From contig NZ_KN293975.1 in assembly GCF_000768555.3 (NCBI RefSeq), forward strand, positions 434,001 to 498,000: a stretch of DNA of 64,000 bases, in the 5' to 3' direction. The stretch is from Roseovarius mucosus DSM 17069. GTDB lineage: Bacteria > Pseudomonadota > Alphaproteobacteria > Rhodobacterales > Rhodobacteraceae. Shown here piece by piece: positions 25,595-33,858 of this stretch. A program made the position numbers and the translations under genes. Below the pieces are notes generated by a model. That model was not told the origin of the DNA. It saw nothing but the letters and a program-made list of their open reading frames with translations, and ran no database searches. Each line of letters starts with the position of its first letter. Positions within the stretch are counted from its first letter, which is position 1.

Positions 25595-25921
25595 TTAGCC
25601 CTTGGGCAGATAGGGAATCGAGCCTGCGGCATCGGTGTCGTCGATCACCCAGAAATGCCCTTCGCTGCCTGCCTGACGCGCCTGTGCCAGCGGCGCATAG
25701 TCGGGATCATTGGCAAAGGCGCGGGCGGCATCGGCCGAGGGAAACTCGATCAGGGCAATCAGGGTGGTGTCGGGCGCTGTGCCTTCCAGTGTCGCGATAT
25801 TGGCGCTGCGCGAAAGATAGCGCCCGCCGTGTTTGGCGGCGATGTCATGTGTCCGGGCCGCGTAACCGGGGACCCAGGCATCGTCGGTGATCTTGACCTG
25901 TGCGATAAGATAGGCTGGCAT
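25595..25921 (-). CDS. DUF1330 domain-containing protein
   Basis: A 108-residue protein with a ferredoxin-like alpha+beta barrel pattern: MPAYLIAQVKITD, YAARTHDIAAKHGGRYLSR, LIALIEFPSADAARAFANDPDYAPLAQAR. These are the usual DUF1330 blocks; family members are small dimeric proteins with no proven reaction. The ATG at 25921 has AGGAGGAA 6 bases upstream, which decides the start. Confidence 0.88.
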   Translation of the reverse strand: MPAYLIAQVKITDDAWVPGYAARTHDIAAKHGGRYLSRSANIATLEGTAPDTTLIALIEFPSADAARAFANDPDYAPLAQARQAGSEGHFWVIDDTDAAGSIPYLPKG

Positions 25922-26129
25922 GCGTTTCCTCCTGATGTGACTGGCCACCATCCCCATGGCCCAACGCCCCCAGAGCCTAGCACGACCTGCGCCGGGGCCG
26001 AGCAATTTGAGGCTCCTACTTAGGTCGCAACCGCGCCGCGCTGCCGTTGCGCAAAAATTTTCCGGGCACTGCGAATTTTCCTCTTGCAGCCGCCCGCCAG
26101 AGTTTATAGATCACGCCTCACCCAAGGAT

Positions 26130-26204
26130 GCGGGCGTAGCTCAGGGGTAGAGCATAACCTTGCCAAGGTTAGGGTCGGGCGTTCGAATCGCCTCGCCCGC
26201 TCCA
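26130..26204 (+). tRNA. tRNA-Gly (anticodon GCC)
   Basis: Acceptor GCGGGCG pairs perfectly with CGCCCGC; D-arm TAGCTCAGGGGTAGAGC; anticodon region CCTTGCCAAGG gives GCC; T-arm GGGCGTTCGAATCGCC; discriminator T and encoded CCA. 75 bases. A strong terminator follows. Confidence 0.97.
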
Positions 26205-26230
26205 ATTTTCTTCGGATGGGTTTCCGAAGC

Positions 26231-26270
26231 AAAACACAAAACGCGGGCATTAGCCCGCGTTTTGTGTTTT
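26231..26270. terminator. Strong bidirectional terminator after tRNA-Gly
   Basis: A perfect 18-base-pair inverted repeat (26231-26248 with 26253-26270) around the 4-base loop ATTA. The arms are AAAACACAAAACGCGGGC and its complement, so each strand ends in a T-rich run. It serves the tRNA on the plus strand and the TetR gene on the minus strand. Confidence 0.9.
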
Positions 26271-26293
26271 CGGCGTGGTCGCTTGAAAACGGG

Positions 26294-26851
26294 TCAATCT
26301 GGCGCGGGTAGGTCAATTTCGTCGAATACCGAGATGTCGCCCATGCTGCGTGCGAGAACGAGTGCCCCCTCAGACGTTGCCAGCGTGCTAAGTGCCAGCT
26401 TGCGTCGGCGCGTTTGTCCGACACGCGTTCCCCACTCTGTGCGTGCCAAGGCGGCCTCTGTCCACGCGACTGAACGCTCAAAGAACACACGCACTTCTGC
26501 TGCCACTTCGCCGGGCAGATCAGCCACTTCCGCCCCGAGCATGCCACATAGGCACATCAGATTCTCCTCAACCAGAGACCGTCGCGAAAGGTCATGCAGG
26601 CGCTTCTGCACCCCGACTGCGTCCATCGGAGCCTCATCCACCGGGCCGAGCGACGACAGAAAATCGTCGCTGTAGCGCCGTGCCACGGCGGCGCCAAGCG
26701 CACCTTTGGTGGGGAAATGATAGTGCACACTCGCGCTCTTTACTCCGACCGCATCGGCGATTTCACGAAAGCTGAAGCCGTTATAGCCCCTGCTTCGGAT
26801 CATTTTCTCTGCTGCTTTGAGGATGGTTTCTTTCATGTCTTGTGCTGTCAT
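26294..26851 (-). CDS. TetR/AcrR-family transcriptional regulator
   Basis: A 185-residue repressor. The N-terminal helix-turn-helix is typical: ETILKAAEKMIRSRGYNGFSFREIADAVGVKSASVHYHFPTKG would span residues 8-50, with the recognition helix at SASVHYHF. The C-terminal ligand domain is not assignable. It is transcribed divergently from the SDR oxidoreductase; three copies of the palindrome TCTATC-N4-GATAGA lie between them, one 14 bases upstream of this start, which argues for autoregulation and control of the SDR gene. A start five codons later is possible. Confidence 0.92.
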   Translation of the reverse strand: MTAQDMKETILKAAEKMIRSRGYNGFSFREIADAVGVKSASVHYHFPTKGALGAAVARRYSDDFLSSLGPVDEAPMDAVGVQKRLHDLSRRSLVEENLMCLCGMLGAEVADLPGEVAAEVRVFFERSVAWTEAALARTEWGTRVGQTRRRKLALSTLATSEGALVLARSMGDISVFDEIDLPAPD

Positions 26852-26864
26852 GGCGGTCCCTCTC

Positions 26865-26880
26865 TCTATCGAGGGATAGA
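26865..26880. promoter_or_regulatory. Putative TetR operator 1
   Basis: TCTATC-GAGG-GATAGA, a perfect 6-base inverted repeat. It overlaps the likely -10 region of the tetR promoter (minus-strand TTGACT at 26901-26906 as -35). Confidence 0.65.
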
Positions 26881-26929
26881 CGGCAAGCCACCGGCGATCA
26901 AGTCAACCTCTCTTGGTGCGTTCGTCTTG

Positions 26930-26945
26930 CCTACCTTTCGATAGA
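26930..26945. promoter_or_regulatory. Putative TetR operator 2 (half-degenerate)
   Basis: CCTACC-TTTC-GATAGA: the right half-site matches operators 1 and 3 exactly, the left at four of six positions. It lies just upstream of the SDR promoter -35. Confidence 0.45.
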
Positions 26946-26951
26946 TAGTCG

Positions 26952-26978
26952 TTGACGTTCGAGTGTATGCTCGATAAT
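26952..26978 (+). promoter_or_regulatory. Putative sigma-70 promoter of the SDR gene
   Basis: TTGACG and GATAAT separated by 15 bases, shorter than the ideal 17. Operator 3 begins 7 bases downstream of the -10 and would cover the transcription start. Confidence 0.45.
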
Positions 26979-26984
26979 CCTCAC

Positions 26985-27002
26985 ATCTATCTACTGATAG
27001 AT
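26985..27002. promoter_or_regulatory. Putative TetR operator 3
   Basis: ATCTATC-TACT-GATAGAT, a perfect 7-base inverted repeat sharing its core with operator 1. It ends 4 bases before the SDR ribosome-binding site. Confidence 0.65.
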
Positions 27003-27016
27003 AAATGGAGAATGAC

Positions 27017-27781
27017 ATGACATATCCCCCCCTTGCTCTTGTTGTCGGCGGTTCGTCCGGCATGGGGTATGCAACCGCCGAGCGGCTGCTTCAGCGTGGC
27101 GTCCACGTCGGCCTGATGGCACGTGCCGGTGAAAAGCTTGACGCTGCCACAGACCGGCTGCGCGAGCTTGGCACAGTCCACAGCTTTGCCGTGGACCTCA
27201 CTCACCCAACCTCTTTGCAGCATGCGCTGGACGCCATTGCAGAGCGCGACCGCCATATTTCGATGTTGGTAAATGCTGCGGGCACATTTAGCCCCAAGCC
27301 GTTTCTCGATCATCAAGAGGCCGATTTCGACCATTATCACAGGCTCAACAGCGCCACGTTCCGCATTACCCAAGCGGTTGCCCGCAACATGGTCGCCCAT
27401 GGCGGTGGGGCCATTGTCAATATCGGCTCGATGTGGGCCCATCAGGCGGTCAAGGCCACGCCGTCTTCGGCCTATTCCATGGCCAAAGCGGGGCTTCATG
27501 CCCTCACGCAACATCTGGCCATGGAGCTGGGTGAACACGGCATCCGTGTCAACGCCGTGGCCCCTGCTGTGGTTGAGACACCAATCTACGGTGCATTCAT
27601 AGAGCCGGAGCAGATCAGTACGACGCTGCATGATGGGTTCGACGCCTTCCACCCAATCGGACGCATCGGCACGCCCCACGATGTCGCCGCGACCATCGAC
27701 TTTTTACTGTCTGATCAGGCGGCTTGGGTCACTGGAGCCATCTGGGACGTCGATGGCGGGGTCATGTCTGGCCGCAATTAA
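27017..27781 (+). CDS. Short-chain dehydrogenase/reductase
   Basis: A 254-residue Rossmann-fold NAD(P)-dependent oxidoreductase. Seen: [11 protein letters not shown] (cofactor glycine motif), VNAAGTF (the NAG site), Ser of NIGSMW, and Y-S-M-A-K (YxxxK) after PSSA, so the Ser-Tyr-Lys catalytic residues are intact. The C terminus [11 protein letters not shown] is typical of classical SDRs. I prefer the ATG at 27017, which has GGAG six bases upstream, over the one at 27005, which has none. Substrate unknown. Its control is probably by the adjacent TetR protein, whose inducer may be the substrate or a relative. Confidence 0.9.
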   Translation: MTYPPLALVVGGSSGMGYATAERLLQRGVHVGLMARAGEKLDAATDRLRELGTVHSFAVDLTHPTSLQHALDAIAERDRHISMLVNAAGTFSPKPFLDHQEADFDHYHRLNSATFRITQAVARNMVAHGGGAIVNIGSMWAHQAVKATPSSAYSMAKAGLHALTQHLAMELGEHGIRVNAVAPAVVETPIYGAFIEPEQISTTLHDGFDAFHPIGRIGTPHDVAATIDFLLSDQAAWVTGAIWDVDGGVMSGRN

Positions 27782-27883
27782 CAGGCAACAGTCGCATCGC
27801 GGTGCGCGCCCCTTTGCCGCTTGGGCCTTGGCGCGCGGCCTTGCGCGGACTATACACCGCCGAGAAACCCGAGCGGAGGCCCC

Positions 27884-28471
27884 ATGCGCAGCGCCACAAT
27901 CACCCGTAAGACCGCCGAAACCGACATTAGTGTGACCGTCAATCTTGATGGCACTGGTCGGTATGACAATCAGACCGGGGTCGGGTTCTTTGATCACATG
28001 CTGGATCAACTCGCGCGGCATTCGCTGATCGACATGACCGTGCGCTGCGCGGGCGATCTGCATATCGACGATCACCACACGGTCGAGGATGTGGGAATCG
28101 CATTGGGGCAGGCGCTGACACAGGCGCTTGGCGACAAGCGCGGCATACGCCGCTATGGCGCGTGCCTCTTGCCCATGGATGATGCGCTGGTGCGTGCCGC
28201 GCTTGACCTTTCGGGGCGGCCCTATCTGGTGTGGAACATGGACCTGCCCACGCAGAAAATCGGCACGTTCGACACCGAATTGGTGCGGGAGTTCTTTCAG
28301 GCGCTCAGCACCCATGGCGGAATTACATGCCATGTCGACGCGCTGCACGGGATCAACAGCCACCACATGGCCGAAGCGGCGTTCAAGGCGGTGGCGCGCG
28401 CCCTGCGCGAAGCGGTCGAGACCGACCCGCGCAAGGCGGATGCGATTCCCTCGACCAAGGGCAGTCTTTGA
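27884..28471 (+). CDS. hisB: Imidazoleglycerol-phosphate dehydratase
   Basis: Removes water from imidazole glycerol phosphate to give imidazole acetol phosphate in histidine synthesis. Monofunctional, 195 residues, without the N-terminal phosphatase of enteric HisB. The Mn-binding motifs are there: [30 protein letters not shown] and [14 protein letters not shown]. The ATG at 27884 follows GCGGAGGCCCC and starts the conserved [13 protein letters not shown] block. hisH starts 3 bases after its stop. Confidence 0.96.
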   Translation: MRSATITRKTAETDISVTVNLDGTGRYDNQTGVGFFDHMLDQLARHSLIDMTVRCAGDLHIDDHHTVEDVGIALGQALTQALGDKRGIRRYGACLLPMDDALVRAALDLSGRPYLVWNMDLPTQKIGTFDTELVREFFQALSTHGGITCHVDALHGINSHHMAEAAFKAVARALREAVETDPRKADAIPSTKGSL

Positions 28472-28474
28472 CCC

Positions 28475-29114
28475 ATGACCACCGTCATTGTTGATTACGA
28501 GAGCGGCAATCTGCACTCGGCGCAAAAGGCGTTCGAGCGCATGGCGCAAGAGACCGGGGCAGGGGCGGTGATCGTGACCTCGGACCCCGAGACCATCCGC
28601 GCGGCCGCGCGGATCGTGCTGCCGGGGGATGGGGCCTTTCCGGCCTGTCGTCGCGCGCTTTATGACCATCGCGGCGTGTTCGAGGCCATCGAAGAGGCGG
28701 TGATCACCCTTGCGCGCCCCTTCATGGGGATTTGCATCGGGATGCAGATGCTGGCCACGCGCGGGCTGGAATATGAGGAAACCGCCGGGCTTCGACTGGA
28801 TCGGTGGCACGGTCGGGCCGATCACCCCCTCGGACCCGTCGCTCAAGGTGCCGCATATGGGCTGGAATGATCTGGTGATCGACCATGCCCATCCGGTGCT
28901 GGATGGGATCAGCACGGGCGATCACGCCTATTTCGTCCATTCCTATCAGTTCCGGGTGGATGATCCCGCGCATCTTCTGGCGCATGTCGACTATGCCGGG
29001 GCGATCACCGCAGTCGTCGGGCGCGACACGATGGTGGGCACCCAGTTTCACCCCGAGAAAAGCCAAAAGACCGGCCTGCGCATGATCGCGAATTTCCTGC
29101 GCTGGAACCCCTGA
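28475..29114 (+). pseudogene. hisH: Imidazole glycerol phosphate synthase glutaminase subunit HisH, frameshifted
   Basis: HisH hydrolyses glutamine and passes ammonia to HisF. The first frame runs from MTTVIVDYESGNLHSA through the nucleophile GICIGMQ to LEYEETAG, then breaks; the second frame resumes at GFDWIGGTVGPI and includes HMGWNDLV, the catalytic His in [10 protein letters not shown] and the normal C terminus. The break is at 28785-28790 (GCCGGGC): removal of one G restores a 212-residue protein of normal length. All catalytic residues survive across the two frames. Because hisB, hisA, hisF and hisE are intact, a sequencing error or very recent mutation is more likely than old decay. 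Its stop overlaps the glutaminase ATG. Confidence 0.9.
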
Positions 29115-30064
29115 TGGCGGAGACGCTGCCCCCGCTCCAGCCGGTGCTGGACGAGATCACGGAGATTGCCCGCGCCTCGGAGGACCGGGGCAAGGTGGCG
29201 GATTACATCCCCGAACTGGCAGACGTGGACCTGAACCAGTTTGGTATCGCCATTGCGCGCCCCGGCCTGCCAACGGTGATGGCGGGCGATGCACAGGTGC
29301 CGTTTTCGATTCAATCCGTGTCCAAGGTCTTCATGCTGGCCCTGGCGCTTGGCAAATTGGGCGACCGGCTCTGGTCGCGGGTGGGGCGCGAGCCCTCGGG
29401 TCATTCGTTTGATTCGATGCTGCTGCTGGAGTTGGAGAAAGGCTATCCGCGCAATCCGTTCATCAATGCGGGCGCGATTGTGACCACCGATGCGGTGCTG
29501 CAAGGCTCCAGCCCGCGCGAAACCCTTGGCGCGCTCTTACGGTTCATCCGGGCGGCGGCGGGGGATGAGGCGATCCATATCAACGACCGTGTGGCGCGGT
29601 CCGAAATCGCGACAGGCCACCGGAATTTCGCCCTCGCGCATTACCTCTTGTCGCATGGTAACCTCAAGAACCCGCCGGACCTGACCCTTGGCACCTATTT
29701 CCACCAATGCGCGGTCGAGATGACCTGTGCGCAACTGGCCAATGCAGGGTTGTTTCTGGTGGGGGCACCGGGCGTGCCGCGTCTTGTGTCACGGGCACGG
29801 ATTCGCCGCATCAATGCGCTGATGATGACCTGCGGGCATTATGACGGGTCGGGCGATTATGCCTTTCGCGTGGGGCTGCCGGGCAAGAGCGGGGTGGGGG
29901 GCGGCATTCTGTCCATCGTGCCGGGCGTGGCCGCGATCGCGGTCTGGTCTCCTGGGCTCAACCACTTTGGCAATTCCAAGCTGGGCACCGAGGCGATGGA
30001 GCGCTTGACCACGCGTATCGGCTGGTCGGTTTTCGGGCCCGACACTCGGCAGACCGACAGATAG
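29114..30064 (+). CDS. glsA: Glutaminase (GlsA/YbaS type)
   Basis: Hydrolyses L-glutamine to glutamate and ammonia in the cytosol. A 316-residue beta-lactamase-fold enzyme with the catalytic S-x-x-K in [14 protein letters not shown], then [41 protein letters not shown], and [18 protein letters not shown] with the conserved Lys. Length is usual. Its ATG overlaps the hisH stop (TGATG), so it is coupled to the his genes even though it is not a histidine-pathway enzyme. Confidence 0.94.
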   Translation: MAETLPPLQPVLDEITEIARASEDRGKVADYIPELADVDLNQFGIAIARPGLPTVMAGDAQVPFSIQSVSKVFMLALALGKLGDRLWSRVGREPSGHSFDSMLLLELEKGYPRNPFINAGAIVTTDAVLQGSSPRETLGALLRFIRAAAGDEAIHINDRVARSEIATGHRNFALAHYLLSHGNLKNPPDLTLGTYFHQCAVEMTCAQLANAGLFLVGAPGVPRLVSRARIRRINALMMTCGHYDGSGDYAFRVGLPGKSGVGGGILSIVPGVAAIAVWSPGLNHFGNSKLGTEAMERLTTRIGWSVFGPDTRQTDR

Positions 30065-30095
30065 GGGCCAATCTCAAAAGTCAGTCACTTAACGC

Positions 30096-30530
30096 CTATC
30101 TCTCCCACAATCTCGGCTCTGCCATTTCAATGGAGTTCCCCGCCGGATCGCGAAAGTAGATGGATCGCGCCCCATTCGGCCAGTGAAAATCGGCCTCGAT
30201 TTCGACACCCGCCGCCTCAAGCCGCGCGCGCCAGTCATCGAGCGCCAGCCCCTCAACCGCAAAGCAGAAGTGACCCTGCCCATGGGCGCCATGCGACGGG
30301 ACGGGCAGTTCGGGATTGTTTGGTGGTTTACACGTTTCTTCGGGGTTGAATATCAACAAGATACCTGCACCCACTCGGTAAAAAACATGGCGGTTTCCGA
30401 CCCGCACGATCGGATCAAGCCCGAGGATACCGCCATAAAACCGCTCAGCCGAGTCAATATCCGGCACGTAGAGGGCCGCCTCAAGAAGTTCGGCTGGCGG
30501 TGCGGCGAAGGGAAGGTCTTGATCCGTCAT
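30096..30530 (-). CDS. VOC-family protein (glyoxalase/dioxygenase-like)
   Basis: A 144-residue vicinal-oxygen-chelate protein with two beta-alpha-beta3 halves. The first starts LEAALYVPDIDSAERFYGGILGLDP; the second ends SIYFRDPAGNSIEMAEP, where the Glu is the usual C-terminal metal ligand. His in GHFCFAVE is a further possible ligand. Substrate unknown. It is one of the minus-strand genes breaking up the his cluster; 32 bases separate it from the glsA stop. Confidence 0.87.
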   Translation of the reverse strand: MTDQDLPFAAPPAELLEAALYVPDIDSAERFYGGILGLDPIVRVGNRHVFYRVGAGILLIFNPEETCKPPNNPELPVPSHGAHGQGHFCFAVEGLALDDWRARLEAAGVEIEADFHWPNGARSIYFRDPAGNSIEMAEPRLWER

Positions 30531-30598
30531 GGCACCACCATACTGCAGATGCCCCTCAGACCAAACCGTCCCCTCGCAAATGTCATGCTACTCGGCGC

Positions 30599-30988
30599 TT
30601 ACTTGACCTTTTGCCAGGTGCCGCCGTCGCGGCAGATGCCAAACACGCAGCCGCTGACCTTGAGCGTATTACCTGAGAGTTGCAGCTTGGAGTTATAGGT
30701 CTTGTCGCGGTCGGGCGAATAGACCTTACCCTTGTATTCACCACCGCCCGTGGGGGCGGTTTCGGAAATGATTTTGCGGCCGATATTCTTGCTCTGCATT
30801 TCCTTGCCGTTCTCATCGAAGGATTTGACCAGCGTGCCGCAAAGTTTCGCGCCGCAGGGCGCCACTTCGATCAGGCCGGAATGGCCATTGTCATCCTTTG
30901 CGGTGCGCCATGTGCCCAGGAGCGGCTCTGCCATCGCCATCCCGGCCCCCATTGTGAACACCGCCGTCATCATCAACAGTTTACGCAT
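30599..30988 (-). CDS. DUF2147 family exported protein
   Basis: A 129-residue periplasmic protein: signal peptide MRKLLMMTAVFTMGAGMAMA and a mature part starting EPLLGTWRTAKDDNG. IEVAPCGAKLCGTLV with a Cys pair, and VSGCVFGICRDGGTW near the C terminus, are the DUF2147 hallmarks (a lipocalin-like barrel). Start at 30988 has GGAGGATCAGAC just upstream. Function unknown; envelope stress roles have been suggested for the family. Confidence 0.87.
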   Translation of the reverse strand: MRKLLMMTAVFTMGAGMAMAEPLLGTWRTAKDDNGHSGLIEVAPCGAKLCGTLVKSFDENGKEMQSKNIGRKIISETAPTGGGEYKGKVYSPDRDKTYNSKLQLSGNTLKVSGCVFGICRDGGTWQKVK

Positions 30989-31123
30989 GTCTGATCCTCC
31001 CTGACATTCGTGAAAATCCTGTGCCACGGAGGTGCTACAAATCAAGTCTGACGTGGGGTCGCGTTGCATTTCGCGCGCGTGCATGCCAAAGCGCGCGGGA
31101 CATCTACATGAAAGGCCGTCGCG

Positions 31124-31846
31124 ATGATCCTTTATCCTGCCATTGACCTCAAGGACGGCAAGGCCGTGCGTCTTTTGCGCGGCGATATGGACCGCGCGAC
31201 GGTGTTCAACGAGGACCCGGCGGCCCAAGCGATGGAGTTTGTGGCGGCGGGCTGTGAATGGCTGCATCTGGTGGATCTGAACGGGGCCTTTGCCGGGGCG
31301 CCGGTCAACGCGGCCCCGGTCGAGGCGATTTTGGCAGCGTGCCGGGTGCCCGCGCAATTGGGCGGGGGTATTCGGGATATGGCCACCATCGAAGGGTGGC
31401 TGGCCAAGGGGCTGGCGCGGGTGATTCTCGGCACGGTGGCGGTGGAAAATCCGGCGCTCGTGCGCGAGGCGGCGCGCGCCTTTCCGGGGCAGGTGGCGGT
31501 TGGCATCGACGCGCGGGGTGGCCGCGTGGCGACCAAGGGCTGGGCCACCGAGACCGATGTGGAAGCGACCGACCTCGCGAAATCCTTTGAGGATGCCGGG
31601 GTGGCGGCGATCATCTATACAGATATCAACCGGGATGGGGCCATGCAGGGCCCGAATATCGAGGCGACTGCGGCGCTTGCCCGTGCGGTCAGTATTCCTG
31701 TGATCGCCTCGGGCGGGGTATCGTCGCTGGAGGATCTCATTGCGCTGCGCGATTGTGGCGTGGCGCTCGATGGGGCGATCTCGGGGCGCGCACTCTATGA
31801 CGGGGCGCTCGATCTTGGGGCGGCCTTGGCCGCGCTCAGGGGCTGA
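31124..31846 (+). CDS. hisA: Phosphoribosylformimino-5-aminoimidazole carboxamide ribotide isomerase
   Basis: Fourth-step isomerase of histidine synthesis, a TIM barrel of 240 residues. Opening [22 protein letters not shown] carries the catalytic Asp; phosphate-binding loops appear at LGGGIRDM and [13 protein letters not shown], and the second Asp is in [14 protein letters not shown]. Preceded by 135 bases that should hold its own promoter, since minus-strand genes separate it from hisBH. Confidence 0.96.
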   Translation: MILYPAIDLKDGKAVRLLRGDMDRATVFNEDPAAQAMEFVAAGCEWLHLVDLNGAFAGAPVNAAPVEAILAACRVPAQLGGGIRDMATIEGWLAKGLARVILGTVAVENPALVREAARAFPGQVAVGIDARGGRVATKGWATETDVEATDLAKSFEDAGVAAIIYTDINRDGAMQGPNIEATAALARAVSIPVIASGGVSSLEDLIALRDCGVALDGAISGRALYDGALDLGAALAALRG

Positions 31847-31861
31847 GCGCGGCCAGAGCGC

Positions 31862-32314
31862 TTATTGTCCAGCGGCCACGCCCGTCAGCTTGCCAAGCGC
31901 GCCGGTCATCCTCTTGATGTAGTCGGCGTCGTCATTGATGCCGGTGTCGTCGAACATATCCTCAGGGTCCTGATAGGCGAGCCATGTCGCGCCCGCGCCA
32001 TCCTGATAGACCAGCACTTTCATCGGCAGGAACAACCCCGCCAGTGGGTCATCCTGCATCGCGGCCGTGCCCATCTTGGGGTTGCCGAAGATCAGCACTT
32101 GAGAGGGATCGAGCGCCAGATCCACGCTGGCCGCGCCCGCAGCGTGATCCACGCGCGCAAAGACAGTGGCCCCAGCCCCGGTTACGGCTGCTTCGAGCCG
32201 GTCCATGGTCGTGGCCACATCGGAGGTGGATTTGACCTTGATGATATCGTCGTCACTGGCGAGGGCGGGCAGGGCGGTCAGGGTCATCGCGGCTGCGACA
32301 AGAAAACGCTTCAT
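31862..32314 (-). CDS. DUF302 family exported protein
   Basis: A 150-residue periplasmic protein with signal peptide MKRFLVAAAMTLTALPALA. The mature domain follows the DUF302 pattern: IIKVKSTSDVATTMDRLEAAVTGAGATVFARVDHAAGA (residues 24-61), LIFGNPKMGTAAMQDDPLAGLFLPMKVLVYQD and WLAYQDP. These Met/His-containing proteins form small alpha+beta dimers; function unknown. It lies between hisA and hisF on the opposite strand. The start at 32314 begins the signal peptide; GGAG lies upstream. Confidence 0.88.
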   Translation of the reverse strand: MKRFLVAAAMTLTALPALASDDDIIKVKSTSDVATTMDRLEAAVTGAGATVFARVDHAAGAASVDLALDPSQVLIFGNPKMGTAAMQDDPLAGLFLPMKVLVYQDGAGATWLAYQDPEDMFDDTGINDDADYIKRMTGALGKLTGVAAGQ

Positions 32315-32416
32315 GGTAAACTCCTTCATTTGCAACGCTAATATGGGTCTTATCCTCTGGCATGTTAACCGATTTGCCCATAAACAACGGCGTGAAATTC
32401 CTGTAACAGCGACACT

Positions 32417-33181
32417 ATGCTCAAGACCCGTATCATCCCCTGTCTCGATGTCGCCGATGGCCGTGTGGTCAAGGGCGTGAATTTTGTCGATCTGCGCGAC
32501 GCGGGCGATCCGGTGGATGCCGCGCGGGCCTATGATGCGGCGGGGGCGGATGAGCTGTGTTTCCTCGACATTCACGCCACGCATGAGAATCGGGGCACGA
32601 TGTTCGACGTGGTGCGCCGCACCGCCGAGGCCTGTTACATCCCGCTGACCGTGGGCGGTGGCGTACGCAGCGCGCAGGATGTGCGCGCGCTGCTGCTCGC
32701 CGGAGCGGACAAGGTCAGCTTCAATTCCGCCGCTGTTGCCGATCCCGATGTGGTGGCACGTGCCGCCGATCAGTTTGGCAGCCAGTGCATCGTTGTAGCC
32801 ATCGACGCCAAGACGGTAAGCCCCGGCAAGTGGGAGATTTTTACCCATGGCGGGCGCAAGCCTACGGGCATCGACGCGGTGGATTTCGCGCGGCTGGTGG
32901 CCCAGAAGGGGGCGGGGGAAATCCTGCTGACTTCGATGGATCGCGACGGCACGCGGGCGGGGTTCAACCTGCCGCTGACGCGGGCCATTGCCGATGCGGT
33001 GGATATTCCGGTCATTGCCTCGGGCGGTGTGGGCACGCTCGACCATCTGGTCGAAGGGGTCATCGAAGGGCATGCCTCGGCTGTGCTTGCCGCCTCGATC
33101 TTTCACTTCGGCACCTACACGATCGCCGAGGCCAAGGCGCATATGGCCGCGGCAGGCATCCCGATGAGGTTGGCCGCATGA
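32417..33181 (+). CDS. hisF: Imidazole glycerol phosphate synthase cyclase subunit
   Basis: Uses ammonia delivered by HisH to form imidazole glycerol phosphate and AICAR. A 254-residue TIM barrel: [23 protein letters not shown] with the catalytic Asp, [37 protein letters not shown] with the second catalytic Asp, and [13 protein letters not shown]. Intact, unlike its partner hisH 3.3 kb upstream. The stop overlaps the hisE start (ATGA). Confidence 0.97.
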   Translation: MLKTRIIPCLDVADGRVVKGVNFVDLRDAGDPVDAARAYDAAGADELCFLDIHATHENRGTMFDVVRRTAEACYIPLTVGGGVRSAQDVRALLLAGADKVSFNSAAVADPDVVARAADQFGSQCIVVAIDAKTVSPGKWEIFTHGGRKPTGIDAVDFARLVAQKGAGEILLTSMDRDGTRAGFNLPLTRAIADAVDIPVIASGGVGTLDHLVEGVIEGHASAVLAASIFHFGTYTIAEAKAHMAAAGIPMRLAA

Positions 33182-33492
33182 CGCTTGACGATTTGGCCCG
33201 TATCATCGCCGCGCGCGCAGGCACCGACCCTGAGAGTAGCTGGACGGCAAAATTGCTGGCCAAAGGGCCGGAGAAGTGCGCCGAGAAATTCGGGGAAGAG
33301 GCCATCGAGGCGATCATCGAGGCGGTCAAGGGCGACCGGGCGCGCCTGACCTCGGAGGCGGCGGACGTGCTCTTTCACCTGTTGGTAATGCTGCAATCCC
33401 GCGATGTCGCCCTATCTGACGTCATGGCCGAACTTGCCCGCCGTCAGGGCACCTCTGGCCTGACAGAAAAAGCCTCCCGCTCGAAAGACTGA
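33178..33492 (+). CDS. hisE: Phosphoribosyl-ATP diphosphatase
   Basis: Second step of histidine synthesis, hydrolysing PR-ATP to PR-AMP. A 104-residue all-alpha protein: [29 protein letters not shown] would be residues 21-49, with the K-x-x-E-E-x-x-E metal motif, then [14 protein letters not shown] with E-x-x-D. No HisI domain is fused. Coupled to hisF by the ATGA overlap. Confidence 0.95.
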   Translation: MTLDDLARIIAARAGTDPESSWTAKLLAKGPEKCAEKFGEEAIEAIIEAVKGDRARLTSEAADVLFHLLVMLQSRDVALSDVMAELARRQGTSGLTEKASRSKD

Positions 33493-33495
33493 GAC

Positions 33496-33786
33496 ATGAT
33501 CCGCCATATTGTATTCTTTTCCGCCGCCAACCCGGACGATATCGAGCGCATCCGCGACGGGCTGATGATGCTGTCGCGGATACCCCATTCCTCGCATTTC
33601 GAGGTGGGGCGCAATCTCCAGAGCGATGCCATTGCCGGGGCGCAGGTCGATCTGGTGGTCTATGCGGAATTCACGGATGAGGCTGCACTTGCCGCCTACA
33701 AGGCCGATCCGATCTATGCCGAGTGCATAGCCCTTGTCCGGCCGCTGCGCGAATTGCGCATCGCGGCGGATTTCAAATCCGAATAA
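33496..33786 (+). CDS. Dabb (stress-responsive A/B barrel) family protein
   Basis: A 96-residue ferredoxin-like dimeric-barrel protein. MIRHIVFFSAANPDDIERIRDGL, HFEVGRNL and LVVYAEFTDEAALAAYKADPIY follow the Dabb pattern closely. It starts 3 bases after the hisE stop and is probably the last gene of hisF-hisE-dabb. Function unknown; family members in other organisms act as small cyclases or stress proteins. Confidence 0.87.
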   Translation: MIRHIVFFSAANPDDIERIRDGLMMLSRIPHSSHFEVGRNLQSDAIAGAQVDLVVYAEFTDEAALAAYKADPIYAECIALVRPLRELRIAADFKSE

Positions 33787-33804
33787 CGGCCCTTTGGCCC
33801 ATGT

Positions 33805-33841
33805 CCCCCGGCACCTCGGGGAGAGTTTGAGGCGCCGGGGG
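33805..33841. terminator. GC-rich hairpin between convergent genes
   Basis: CCCCCGGC at 33805-33812 pairs with GCCGGGGG at 33834-33841 across a 21-base loop that itself can pair in part (CCTC/GAGG). It lies between the Dabb and GMC genes. There is no T run, so it may be a weak or Rho-assisted stop. Confidence 0.5.
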
Positions 33842-33858
33842 AGGGACGGGGCAACCGA

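Noticed and set aside
26130..27781. TetR/SDR block beside tRNA-Gly as an integrated island
   Set aside because: No integrase and no repeat of the tRNA 3' end on the far side; only position suggests it.
28475..29114. Programmed frameshifting in hisH
   Set aside because: No slippery heptamer or downstream structure of the usual kind; the family does not use it.
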